Positions 19,601 through 28,896 are shown, counted from the stretch's first letter. The stretch is 38,656 bases of DNA from a bacterium (GCA_029211095.1 JARGFS010000011.1:1-38656), one strand, 5' to 3'. Notes: generated by a model not told the origin, from the letters alone. Made by a program: numbers and translations.

Positions 19601-20733
19601 GTATCGGCGATGTCTGCGAGTCTGAGTTCTTTGACACCGTCAATACCGGATGGACGCAGCTTACTGTCAGCGGTATGGGTAACTTTGGCAACCAGGGGAC
19701 CGGCGGGACCAATATGGACTTTTTCAATGGAGGGGATTGCGAGTCAGTCTACCTCTACGATGGTTCACCGGTTATCTCATATATAAGCGGTACCGATTCC
19801 GTTCTTGATTACAATATGTATGGTACCCGCACCTTTGTTCGTAATCCCGGGCAGAAATTGGGACTGCCAACTGTTGATGCCGGGGGATACGAGATATTTG
19901 AGTCCGCGGCTTTTGCAACCGCCGATACCAGTATCGGACTTGAGAAAATCTGGTACGCGCCCAACCACTCGGCCAGTATTGGTCATATCATCCAGTGTCT
20001 CAAAGTCTATTCCGCCGATGGCGGAACCTACTCCAATGTTGCCATTGGTGAATTCATTGATTGGGATGTCCCCGGCTCCAATACCGGCGACAGGGACGTC
20101 AGCCGCAAGCTCGTCTGGCAGCGCGGCTCAGGCTTTGGCTGCCTGCCCAACAATGAAAGACTGGCCGCTATGGCTTATCTGGGTATGAACAGCAGCTCCG
20201 GATGCGTTGACACATCGGGGTCCCCTTTCAATCTGATCGCCGATGACAACTCTGTCTATATCTATCCGAACAATGGTCCGGACGCTCCCGAGTTTTATGA
20301 GCTGATGCGTGACCCGGCCCACGTTAATTCCGGAGCGTTGACAGACAAGTTTTCGCTGATGACCTATTTGAACTCCAGTACCATCAGCCCGGGGGATACG
20401 CTTTACATCTACACCATCCTGATGTCATTTCTCTCTGATACTGGCGGGCTGCTTGATGTCGAACTGGACAACGCCAAGTCCTGGTTCCTGGGCAACATCG
20501 TCCCCTCCTGTTCTATCGGCTGCTGCGTTCTCAGGGCCGACCTTGACCATAGCGGAGCACGCGACATAACCGACCTCACTTACCTGGTCGATTTCATGTT
20601 TGCCGGTGGTCCGCCCGCCGTCTGTCCTGAGGAAGGGGATGTCAATGGTGACAGCTTGCAGGATATCACTGATCTAACCTATTTTGTAGACTTCATGTTT
20701 GGTGGTGGAGCCGCTCCTCCTCCCTGCCCGTAA
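16615..20733 (+). CDS. Secreted reprolysin-like (M12B) metallopeptidase with propeller, TSP3 repeats and dockerin-like module
   Basis: A 1372-aa exoenzyme; GGAG (16604-16607) fixes the ATG. Residues 1-36 are a signal peptide. A propeptide of about 180 residues contains DVPFCGTV, whose Cys191 could act as a cysteine switch. The catalytic metzincin domain (~220-425) has the zinc site HEMGHNHGAPH at 358-368 and the Met-turn TIMSYC at 391-396. Next comes a Cys/Asp-rich block (~431-570) of NGNNIPDE/DGIPDEC loops. An SMP-30/NHL-type beta-propeller follows (~575-830). Thrombospondin type-3 calcium repeats occupy ~850-1000 (TDSDGDGVGDVCDNC and variants). A beta-rich domain (~1003-1300) precedes the four-cysteine dockerin-like pair at the C-terminus. 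An extracellular, calcium-stabilised protease is strongly supported; the substrate is unknown. The gene has its own terminator. Confidence 0.9.
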   Translation: MVAQISCRKNLLLSAAMIALGLLSILSLLTANVIAATNLPSTTVRPFTPKAIDPSSAEIRADISPDFYAIIRDGGDYQRLEIPVSAGQSVLMDIERFDVIAPDARFLDGSGLGETALPRPEVITFKGTLAGQEDSKVFMAISSTGMINGYTSSASGSGHAFSTLPDDLEAGAQVITIRPTSSSEGLDVPFCGTVTDEEFLQELQQNVLRTPPPDGAGPLLQRVGIDADQRFVQMFGSTIEAQDYIVQLLAAISVIYERDNNIRLTLAFARLWPSGGEPFSPGDLSGFRSHWINNEDTSGLNIVHMFSGTRNAPYGGVAYYSNTCSPAGFGIDAYLNGSFLSPVTYPDNGNWDVNVVAHEMGHNHGAPHTHDSFFSPTIDECGNGGPYSRGTIMSYCHTTQGYQSNIDLRFHRRVQETIYSSIWNAGCHSRDCNGNNIPDEIDIANMTSADSNLDGIPDECQDCNNNAILDPVDIAGGAPDVDGNGIPDECEDDCNSNNIPDDYETWTLVSPDDDGNNVPDACDVDCNSNSILDYSEIQNNMALDLNRNRILDECEDCNSNGQLDWVDLNRPFNLLVVDDAATEIKEFHATSGVSVRQVGFVSSGSDIVPHPSGDTFFVADAGLGIWAFDVASGAQVIFVANGTGTMAAPAGLAIDAAGLILYVSDLSTGSVIRFDAHTGAYLGEFVPSAGSPLTSPYDITFGPSGDLYATSGDNAVHRFNGTTGAYIGVFVTAGSGGLSAPRGLAFLDNGDLVVTSNGNNLILQYDGTTGAFVKTFSDDYGWINPWGIVRGPDGNIFFNGDNGGQPRVFEYFQDGRYYRSFVRGAGYIDGATGLCFLPPSLGDINENLIPDLCEGGDLDSDGIPDVADNCPGTSNPAQTDSDGDGVGDVCDNCATPNPDQRDVDGDGIGDDCDNCPATANLAQTDSDSDGRGDACDNCPGMSNPSQADADGDFIGDMCDVCPNDHNNDADGDGICAASDNCPSVFNPLQEDVNGNGIGDVCESEFFDTVNTGWTQLTVSGMGNFGNQGTGGTNMDFFNGGDCESVYLYDGSPVISYISGTDSVLDYNMYGTRTFVRNPGQKLGLPTVDAGGYEIFESAAFATADTSIGLEKIWYAPNHSASIGHIIQCLKVYSADGGTYSNVAIGEFIDWDVPGSNTGDRDVSRKLVWQRGSGFGCLPNNERLAAMAYLGMNSSSGCVDTSGSPFNLIADDNSVYIYPNNGPDAPEFYELMRDPAHVNSGALTDKFSLMTYLNSSTISPGDTLYIYTILMSFLSDTGGLLDVELDNAKSWFLGNIVPSCSIGCCVLRADLDHSGARDITDLTYLVDFMFAGGPPAVCPEEGDVNGDSLQDITDLTYFVDFMFGGGAAPPPCP

Positions 20734-20756
20734 GAATAATCCTCAGCGAACTCCAT

Positions 20757-20793
20757 TAAGGCGGTACGACCCGGTTCGTACCGCCTTAGTTTC
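20757..20793 (+). terminator. Intrinsic terminator after the M12B-like gene
   Basis: A perfect 13-bp stem, TAAGGCGGTACGA and TCGTACCGCCTTA around a CCCGGT loop, is followed by GTTTCTG. The U-tract is short, but the stem is long and GC-rich and lies 23 bp after the stop. Confidence 0.75.
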
Positions 20794-20813
20794 TGCGTTG
20801 CAGCCAAAATGAA

Positions 20814-20842
20814 TTGGATCAATCTGCCTTAATTCCTATATT
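20814..20842 (+). promoter_or_regulatory. Candidate promoter for the M23 peptidase gene
   Basis: TTGGAT (20814-20819) and TATATT (20837-20842) are separated by 17 bases. The predicted start is near 20849, leaving a leader of about 94 nt before ATG 20943. The hexamers resemble those of the FN3-like gene promoter. Confidence 0.45.
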
Positions 20843-20942
20843 CTAATTAAGTGACCGTTTTCTCTGACGATCCGGTCCCTGTTTCGACAATAACAGGGGA
20901 CGATATTTGTAGCGCATTAGCTTTCGACAAGAGGTACCGCAG

Positions 20943-23066
20943 ATGATTCAGAACTCCTCCGCCAAAGTCCCAAAAGTTATGTTAGCATTGGCCTGCATTC
21001 TCATGGCCGCACTCTGTGCCAGTACGGCGCATTCTCAAGATGACTCGCTCTCCTGGCCGGTCTGGCCCGACAGTTCCTTTCATGTTTTAGGGAATGACTA
21101 CGGCCAGTACCAGCGCTACACTGGCCCGGGCTCCGGCTTTATGCACACCGGAATAGATATCATGGTGCCGGAGTCTACCGAAGTCTACGCGGTCAAGCCC
21201 GGTTGGGTCAAAGCGATCCTGACTACCTCGGGGGACCAACACTGGCGGGTAGTTGTGGCGGACTCAGCCGGAAGTCAGCCCAGCGAAGCATTCCTGTACG
21301 CTCACTTAATCGAAAATTCAATAAAGATAGAAGCTGCACTTACTGTTGGGGACTATGTTGAAGCGGGACAGTTCCTCGGACGAATTGTCCATTTCGATCC
21401 CGGGATTGTCGGACTTGACTTCAATCACATTCATTTTTCAAAGATCAGGCCGGGAGGAAGCTGGTCAAACTACGTTTCCTGGGAATTCATCAGGGACCCG
21501 CTCAAAGAGTTGGCTTTATCCGGCGATATTGTCCCGCCGCAATTTGAAAACACGGTTGGCGCTGACATTCTTGCCTTTGCCGTAAACGAATCTGCGGTCT
21601 ATCTTCCTTCAACTTCTACTCTCTCCGGCGCTCTGGATATTATCTGCAAGGTGCAGGATACATACGGCGGTGCTTGGCGCATAGCCCCAAGAACGCTGGA
21701 GTATAAGCTCGTCGGACCGGACACCACCGATTGGCTGTTGGGCGCGAATTTTGATTTTGAACTCGGGACCTATGGATCAGCTGCACAGCAGAATGTAAAC
21801 TCTCTCTACAAGGATGACGCTACCTGTCTCAGCGAAGCTGACTATCTTACCCGTAACTACTATTTCGTGGTTACCAACAACGATGGCGACTCTGCTCTCG
21901 GCTGGTCCGATGGATCAGCCGCCTGGAATACGGCCGAATACAATAATGGTGCCTATACTGTATCTGTTCGGGCTACCGATGCCTCCGGGAATGCGTCGGT
22001 AGTCTCAATTGGTGTCACCATTGCCAACTACTTCTCCCTGTCGGGACAAATACTCACCAGCGATGCCGCCGATCCGGCCGGAACGATTGTGACTATTACC
22101 AATACCGGTGAAGCGGACACGACCAGCGGCACCGGTGCTTTCCAGTTCTCTTCGGTAGGGGGGGGATCAAAACTGATTCAAATTCGGAAAGATGGCTACT
22201 GGCCAATCGACACGGTGCTGATGATGAGCAGCAACCAGCAACTGAATTTGACCCTGGAACTTCTTATCGATACCGACGGCGATGGCTTTCTTGATGATGT
22301 AGATAACTGTCGGTATGTCCACAATCCCGATCAGTCAGATATAGACGGCGATCAGGTCGGTGATCTCTGTGACAACTGCGAGATCATCTCCAACAGTTCT
22401 CAAGCCGACTCTGATTTTGACCAGGTCGGCGATCTTTGTGACAATTGCATTAATGCGGCCAACCCGAATCAGACCGACACCGATTCCGATCTGCTCGGAG
22501 ACAGCTGCGACAATTGTACCGCAGTTTATAATCCGGGGCAGGTCGATTCCGACTTCGACGGAATAGGGGACAGCTGTGACACTTGCACCGATACCGACAA
22601 TGATGGGTTCGGCAACCCGGAATTCACGGCCAATAGCTGCCCGGATGACAATTGCCCCGATAGCCACAATCCGGATCAGGTCGATGCTGACAACGATGGT
22701 GTAGGGGATGTCTGCGATTCCTGCACCGACACCGACGGGGATGGTTTCGGTAATCCCGGCTACGGCAACAGCTCCTGTCCTGATGACAATTGTCCCAGTC
22801 ATGCCAACCCCGGCCAGAAAGATTTCGACAGCGATGGGGTCGGCGATGCCTGCTGTTGCCTGATCCGTGGCGATGCCAACAATGACGGGGCCAGAGACAT
22901 CACTGATCTCACCTTCTATGTCGATTTTATGTTTGCCGGCGGAGACTCATCTCCATGTCCCGAAGCGGGCGATATGAATGATGATGGCGCTCAGGACATA
23001 ACCGACCTGACCTTTTTCGTTGATTTCCTCTTTGCAGGAGGCGAGGCTCCTCCTCCCTGTCCGTAG
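20943..23066 (+). CDS. Secreted M23 (LytM-like) peptidase with TSP3 repeats and dockerin-like module
   Basis: A 707-aa exoprotein; GAGG at 20931-20934 supports ATG 20943. The signal peptide ends near AHSQ (residue 32). The M23 domain (~40-190) keeps the zinc ligands: HTGID (H68, D72) and NHIHF (H162, H164), with the family's VKAI, YAHL and V-G-D-Y-V-x-A-G-Q-x-L-G segments. Family members cut peptidoglycan cross-bridges, although degraded relatives also occur. An Ig-like region runs ~205-360, then a carboxypeptidase-regulatory-like beta domain (~365-440, starting YFSLSGQIL). About seven thrombospondin type-3 calcium loops (~440-635) follow, two of them with the DTDGDGFGNP spacing. The protein ends in the dockerin-like pair, DITDLTFYVDFMF and DITDLTFFVDFLF. 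Placement outside the cell is clear; murein hydrolysis is inference from the family. Confidence 0.88.
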   Translation: MIQNSSAKVPKVMLALACILMAALCASTAHSQDDSLSWPVWPDSSFHVLGNDYGQYQRYTGPGSGFMHTGIDIMVPESTEVYAVKPGWVKAILTTSGDQHWRVVVADSAGSQPSEAFLYAHLIENSIKIEAALTVGDYVEAGQFLGRIVHFDPGIVGLDFNHIHFSKIRPGGSWSNYVSWEFIRDPLKELALSGDIVPPQFENTVGADILAFAVNESAVYLPSTSTLSGALDIICKVQDTYGGAWRIAPRTLEYKLVGPDTTDWLLGANFDFELGTYGSAAQQNVNSLYKDDATCLSEADYLTRNYYFVVTNNDGDSALGWSDGSAAWNTAEYNNGAYTVSVRATDASGNASVVSIGVTIANYFSLSGQILTSDAADPAGTIVTITNTGEADTTSGTGAFQFSSVGGGSKLIQIRKDGYWPIDTVLMMSSNQQLNLTLELLIDTDGDGFLDDVDNCRYVHNPDQSDIDGDQVGDLCDNCEIISNSSQADSDFDQVGDLCDNCINAANPNQTDTDSDLLGDSCDNCTAVYNPGQVDSDFDGIGDSCDTCTDTDNDGFGNPEFTANSCPDDNCPDSHNPDQVDADNDGVGDVCDSCTDTDGDGFGNPGYGNSSCPDDNCPSHANPGQKDFDSDGVGDACCCLIRGDANNDGARDITDLTFYVDFMFAGGDSSPCPEAGDMNDDGAQDITDLTFFVDFLFAGGEAPPPCP

Positions 23067-23077
23067 TATAGCCAAAC

Positions 23078-23116
23078 AGGGCCGCCGCAGGATCTGCTCC
23101 GGCCCTAATATCTCTT
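23078..23116 (+). terminator. Probable terminator after the M23 gene
   Basis: A stem of AGGGCCG (23078-23084) with CGGCCCT (23100-23106) encloses an inner GCAG/CTGC stem with a GAT loop. AATATCTCTT follows. It lies 11 bp after the stop codon; the U-tract is weak. Confidence 0.55.
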
Positions 23117-23317
23117 GACCGACTCCATGTTCAGGAGTTAACTTAATACCAGTAGAGACTGCGGAAACGCAGAGTATCCTTTCTCTATTGCCCCTCACTT
23201 TTGGAACTCTGTTTAACGTAGCACCTTTATTGGAACTCCCATTTTCCCTATCTTGCAACTCCAACCGCCGAGTAGAATTGACTGAGTCATGGAGGATTTT
23301 GCCAATGGAGTGAATTG

Positions 23318-23586
23318 ACGGCTAAACAGTATGGCAGTCACTGCTTTAGCCCAAGACGAAAGAGAAAACGTACCAATCTACGCCTTTCGCGGCTAATTCT
23401 GTCAGAATTGGTTTCGGTCATCTTGCCCATGGATTGGGCCAGAGAGGCTGATTCGGAAAAGCTCATCGCCCGTTTGCTTCTCTGACAATTTGCCTTAAAC
23501 CGAATATCAATCCGTCGGACCTGCTGCGAACAAACAAACTGTAATACGGAGCCCGACAGCCTCTTTTTGGCTGTCGGGCTTTTTTG
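23318..23586 (+). ncRNA. Candidate structured non-coding RNA of unknown family
   Basis: Consecutive inverted repeats are packed in ~270 bp. They are GGCTAAACAG (23320-23329) with CTGCTTTAGCC (23341-23351); CGAAAG with CTTTCG (23357-23362, 23384-23389); AATTCT with AGAATT (23395-23409); GCCCA with TGGGC (23425-23439); and CAGAGAGGC with GCTTCTCTG (23440-23448, 23476-23484). The last element is the strong terminator at 23551. There is no upstream gene in this transcript other than the M23 gene, which already has its own hairpin. I could not match it to tmRNA, RNase P RNA, SRP RNA or 6S RNA, and no promoter is obvious. It could instead be a long structured 3' UTR. Confidence 0.35.
23551..23586 (+). 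terminator. Strong orphan intrinsic terminator
   Basis: A perfect 11-bp stem, GCCCGACAGCC and GGCTGTCGGGC with a TCTTTTT loop, is followed by TTTTTT. It is the best terminator in the window, yet it lies ~485 bp downstream of the nearest coding gene. Confidence 0.9.
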
Positions 23587-23787
23587 GCCTACAGACTATT
23601 GTCTTTTCCCCATACCATCTCTCCTAACAATCCGATCCGGAGGCCGGTAGATTCGTCTTTCAACTTCCGCACTCCCATGCAAGACAAGCATTTAACTTGA
23701 CCGCCAATTCTTCTGCCAGTCCGGCATCCCCCTTGCATATCCAGAGAACAGAACAAAGCGAAAACCAATTGACCAGGACGTTTCTCG

Positions 23788-24015
23788 ATGAAAGTTAAAT
23801 TCGTTTTGACCATGGATAATCTGGTGGTGGATGACCAGTCAATCGATCAAGTGGTCCTTGACTGGGAGAGCGATGTAGACCAGGAGCAGATTCTCGATGT
23901 TTCGCACCGATGGATTACATCCAAGAATTTCCTCACCACCCGTATGGACGGTCTCACCCGGGTAGGGGAGTCAACCCTGACTATAGAGCCGTTGGAAGAG
24001 GTCTCGGATGAATAG
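23788..24015 (+). CDS. Hypothetical 75-aa protein
   Basis: I do not recognise this protein. It is acidic, has no signal peptide or membrane segment, and reads like a small soluble alpha/beta fold: MKVKFVLTMDNLVVDD at the start, then IDQVVLDWESDVDQEQI. A weak AGGA (23774-23777) lies ten bases before the ATG. Its last eight bases overlap the start of the next gene, so translational coupling with that two-TM protein is likely. The pair ends at a strong terminator. Confidence 0.65.
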   Translation: MKVKFVLTMDNLVVDDQSIDQVVLDWESDVDQEQILDVSHRWITSKNFLTTRMDGLTRVGESTLTIEPLEEVSDE

Positions 24016-24343
24016 CGTTGAGCTGATCAGCCAGGCTAAAGCAATCGCTGAGACCGCCTCCGGCAAGGCCGAAGAATACTCCGGTTTGCTGGGGACCGCC
24101 CGTAGTTTCATCATTCAGAACTTTGGTGAGAACGGTCTCATTGCCGCCTATATTGCTCTTGCGGCATTTCTTCTGTTTATTATCTCCCGGCTGGCCAAGA
24201 TCACCTTTTCTACCATAAAGTATCTGGTCCTTCCGGCGGTCGCCCTGGCTTTTGTGGCTTCCTTCTTTGTCCCGTATACATTCTTTGCGCTACTTCCGGT
24301 CACCGTTACATTCAGTTCTCTCTTTCTGCTTTTTAGAGGATAA
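24008..24343 (+). CDS. Small two-TM membrane protein, copy 1 of a tandem paralogous pair
   Basis: A 111-aa protein of unknown function. The N-terminal ~45 residues are amphipathic and Ala/Ser-rich. Two hydrophobic segments follow, at about 46-62 (AAYIALAAFLLFIISRL) and 72-92 (YLVLPAVALAFVASFFV), then a hydrophobic tail ending LFLLFRG. It shares a clear pattern with the gene at 24556: FG-x2-G-x3-A-Y, YLV-x-P-x-VA-x-A, S-x-F-x-PYTF-x2-LLPV and SL-x-LL. It overlaps the upstream 75-aa gene by eight bases, indicating an operon, and is followed by a strong terminator. Confidence 0.75.
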   Translation: MNSVELISQAKAIAETASGKAEEYSGLLGTARSFIIQNFGENGLIAAYIALAAFLLFIISRLAKITFSTIKYLVLPAVALAFVASFFVPYTFFALLPVTVTFSSLFLLFRG

Positions 24344-24373
24344 CAGAGCTGACAGCTCAGTCCCATATAGACA

Positions 24374-24401
24374 GGCCGCCCTTCCGGGCGGTCTTTTTTT
24401 T
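24374..24401 (+). terminator. Intrinsic terminator
   Basis: An 8-bp GC-rich stem (GGCCGCCC with GGGCGGTC, one G-U pair) around TTCC is followed by eight T residues. It ends the transcript of the 75-aa and first two-TM protein genes. Confidence 0.88.
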
Positions 24402-24555
24402 GACCTGAGGGAAGCGGGAGCTTGCCCCCAAAGGGAATATGTAGTACCTTAAAGTATACTAACGGATCAGGATGTTTTATACGATCTTTACTTCTTATGG
24501 CAATTGGGGAGAATTGCCCGGACCACAAGAAAACTCTACCGGGCAAAACAGGTAA

Positions 24556-24873
24556 ATGGAAATACTATCCAACCTTCTTGACACCGCTCTTGCTCTGTCA
24601 GGCCAATTGGTTTCACTATTTGGCCGCCTGGCCACCCTTGTGGCGGAACAGTTCGGGCGGACCGGCCAGCTTGCTTTCTACCTGGTGCTGATTGTAATCA
24701 CTCTTCTGGCCGCCTGGAAAGCGCTCAGTCTGCTCTTCTCAATTCTCCGCTACTTAGTCATCCCTTCCGTAGCGGTGGCCTGGCTCGGTTCTCTTTTCCT
24801 GCCGTACACGTTTACGACTCTTCTGCCTGTTTCAACGGCCGGTTGTTCGCTGGTTTTGCTCTACAAGGCCTGA
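24556..24873 (+). CDS. Small two-TM membrane protein, copy 2 of a tandem paralogous pair
   Basis: A 105-aa protein, paralogous to the gene ending at 24343 as judged by the shared spacing FG-x2-G, YLV-x-P-x-VAVA, S-LFLPYTF and LLPVS. Hydrophobic segments lie at about 39-58 (LAFYLVLIVITLLAAW) and 68-90. The N-terminal half is again amphipathic (LLDTALALSGQLVSLFGRLA), possibly membrane-lying. The ribosome site is poor: AGG lies only three bases before ATG. It sits after the terminator of copy 1, so it needs its own promoter, which I could not identify. Function unknown. Confidence 0.72.
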   Translation: MEILSNLLDTALALSGQLVSLFGRLATLVAEQFGRTGQLAFYLVLIVITLLAAWKALSLLFSILRYLVIPSVAVAWLGSLFLPYTFTTLLPVSTAGCSLVLLYKA

Positions 24874-25062
24874 CCCGATAACTCTTGGTCCAAATCCTAT
24901 ATTCGGCCATCCATTATTGACGCCTCTCTCCGCCCATCTCAATCAATAAGTGGTTGTAGATCAATGAATTAAGCTGTGCCGGCCTGTTCCGGCAAGCCGC
25001 TTGCATTATACAGATTGAAACAAATCTGTCTTAAACCTATTGATTCTCTTTGGGGAGCGGCT

Positions 25063-25518
25063 ATGGGCGAAACACATCAGTGTGTAAACTGCGGGCGGGA
25101 ATTGGTTGAACGAAACGGAGTTCTGCTCTGCCTCAACTGCAATTCCAATGACCTGGATTCTACCCAGCCGTTTCATGATGACTCGATCCCCCATGATTCA
25201 GTCTTCATCGAATGCCCCGGAGCTACCCTGTATGAACCGGGGACCAACAATGTTATCGGCGGGGTCAAGTTTCTGGACAATGAAGACCCTTTCCGTGGCT
25301 GGAAAATAATCGGCGAACCGATCTTTGCACCCACGCACCGCCGTCGCCGCATGATCAAAAAAGAGGCCCTGGGCCGGATTCGACGCTGCGAAGGTTGCCA
25401 GGACTACACCGTCCGTATGCGCCGCAAGGAGGGACCGGATTTCTACATCCCCTCAACCAAGGACCCCAAACGGAAAAAACTGAAGTCCGTCAAACATACC
25501 TATGTCGAGCCCTGCTGA
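25063..25518 (+). CDS. Zinc-ribbon hypothetical protein (151 aa)
   Basis: The ATG at 25063 is chosen because GGGGAG (25052-25057) precedes it by five bases. A frame extending to 24976 would add 29 residues without similarity to anything. The N-terminus is a C-x2-C ... C-x2-C zinc ribbon (C7, C10, C23, C26: CVNCG and CLNC). The middle is Asp/Pro-rich. A basic region with THRRRRMIKKEALGRIRRCEGC introduces another Cys pair (~residues 104-107), and the C-terminal HTYVEPC supplies a further Cys. The composition suggests a nucleic-acid- or protein-binding adaptor. I do not recognise the family. Confidence 0.7.
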   Translation: MGETHQCVNCGRELVERNGVLLCLNCNSNDLDSTQPFHDDSIPHDSVFIECPGATLYEPGTNNVIGGVKFLDNEDPFRGWKIIGEPIFAPTHRRRRMIKKEALGRIRRCEGCQDYTVRMRRKEGPDFYIPSTKDPKRKKLKSVKHTYVEPC

Positions 25519-25620
25519 CTCTTTGACTTCACACCAATAAATTCTGCGCAACCGAAACCTTAGCATCCTTTCTCCGTATCCAGAATTGACAGCACAAAAA
25601 CTGGATATGGAGGAATGTCC

Positions 25621-26298
25621 ATGCGTAGGAAATCTGTTCTGGCCGCATTTGGCCTGCTCTTTTTTGCTTCTCAAATTCTTATATCGCAGGCTCACGCCGG
25701 GAGCTGGTGGGGCAACACGGAAAAAGGCTCGGGTGATCTCGAAACGGTCAGCTTTGACCTTGACAGTTTCTCGCGCATAAAAGCACAAGGCTCATCCGAC
25801 ATCTATATCAAAATTGGCCGCGAGCAAAGCGTTGAACTCACCTGCGATGACAACCTCATTGACAATATGATCATTAAGGTACGGGGGAAGAGTCTGATCA
25901 TTGACAGCGAAGGGAGTTTCAGTACCAGAAAGGGCCCCAGAATCGACATAACCGTCCCCAGCTTGGAATCCATGTCCCTGTCTGGTTCCGGGGATGTAGA
26001 AATTGAAGGACTGAACGGCGGAGAATTTGATTACCGACTGTCTGGTTCCGGAGACCTCAGGGCCGAAGGTAAACTCGAGTTTTTGGAGATCAAACTTACC
26101 GGTTCCGGGGACATAGATACACGCGACCTGATCGCCGAAGAGGTTGACTGCCGCTTGAGCGGCTCCGGAGATATCCAGGTTTACGCTTCCGAGTCATTTG
26201 ATGGTTCGGTTAGCGGCAGTGGCGACATTACTTATTACGGAAAGCCCAAACATGTTGACCGGAGCGTCTCCGGCTCTGGCTCGATCAGAAAACGCTGA
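25621..26298 (+). CDS. GIN-domain (DUF2807) putative surface/periplasmic protein
   Basis: A 225-aa exported protein. The second of two adjacent ATGs (25621) is preferred: GGAGG at 25609-25613 lies seven bases upstream of it but only one base from ATG 25615. The signal peptide ends near SQAHAG (residue ~25). The mature part is the beta-helix-like 'putative auto-transporter adhesin head' GIN domain (DUF2807): FDLDSFSRIKAQGSSDIYIKIG, then the characteristic ladder of six (L/V)(S/T)GSG(D/S) repeats at roughly 20-residue spacing. The family occurs widely in Bacteroidetes-like bacteria, with no established biochemical role. A terminator follows. Confidence 0.88.
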   Translation: MRRKSVLAAFGLLFFASQILISQAHAGSWWGNTEKGSGDLETVSFDLDSFSRIKAQGSSDIYIKIGREQSVELTCDDNLIDNMIIKVRGKSLIIDSEGSFSTRKGPRIDITVPSLESMSLSGSGDVEIEGLNGGEFDYRLSGSGDLRAEGKLEFLEIKLTGSGDIDTRDLIAEEVDCRLSGSGDIQVYASESFDGSVSGSGDITYYGKPKHVDRSVSGSGSIRKR

Positions 26299-26342
26299 CA
26301 AAAATATCTGCTACCAACCCACACAGCAGTGCTCTGAAGAAA

Positions 26343-26373
26343 ACGGCCGGAATCTTCCGGTCGTTTTTCTTTT
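26343..26373 (+). terminator. Intrinsic terminator after the GIN-domain gene
   Basis: A 10-bp stem (ACGGCCGGAA with TTCCGGTCGT, one G-U pair) with a 2-base TC loop is followed by TTTTCTTTTT. It lies 45 bp after the stop. Confidence 0.85.
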
Positions 26374-26494
26374 TAGCGTCCGTGCATACATCCCTGTTCT
26401 GGCCTTGTTAACCAATTGCAAGCGGCCTCAATAATAGCTGTCGATCCCAAGCCGTAAACTCTTTTTGTTCAATAAGATAGGTCAGGTTTTTTAC

Positions 26495-26523
26495 TTGCAA
26501 ACAGGCATAAAACTTCGTATCTT
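26495..26523 (+). promoter_or_regulatory. Candidate promoter of the dciA-gyrB operon
   Basis: TTGCAA (26495-26500) and TATCTT (26518-26523) are spaced by 17 bases. The -10 ends only 11 bases before the ATG at 26535, leaving at most a few leader nucleotides and no ribosome site. Confidence 0.45.
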
Positions 26524-26534
26524 TATTCGATATT

Positions 26535-28837
<2,303 letters not shown>

Positions 28838-28856
28838 CCAGGGCACAATGACTTTC

Positions 28857-28892
28857 TCAGGCGGCCGAGCCAATTCAAATTCAGCCGCCTGA
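28857..28892 (+). terminator. Hairpin after gyrB, possible terminator
   Basis: Perfect 9-bp arms TCAGGCGGC and GCCGCCTGA enclose an 18-base loop. No U-tract follows (AACATTGCC), so termination would be inefficient or factor-assisted. It could instead stabilise the gyrB mRNA end. Confidence 0.4.
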
Positions 28893-28896
28893 AACA

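Larger units (their letters stand above)
23107..23787. other. Long gene-free stretch with an internal structured segment
   Basis: No protein-coding gene is convincing in these ~680 bp. Frames here are short and lack ribosome sites or recognisable motifs. The middle holds a dense series of hairpins ending in a strong terminator (listed separately as a candidate RNA). The remainder, 23587-23787, shows nothing recognisable. Confidence 0.55.

Noticed and set aside
22335-22802. 155-codon minus-strand frame rich in Val/Ile
   Set aside because: It is the mirror of the Asp-rich thrombospondin type-3 repeats of the M23 protein; GAT/GAC codons read as ATC/GTC on the other strand.
23589-23813. 74-codon minus-strand frame in the gene-free stretch
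   Set aside because: No ribosome site; it overlaps the start of the coupled 75-aa gene and resembles no known protein.
24976-25062. Upstream start for the zinc-ribbon protein
   Set aside because: The strong GGGGAG site directs initiation to ATG 25063, and the extra residues show no protein-like pattern.
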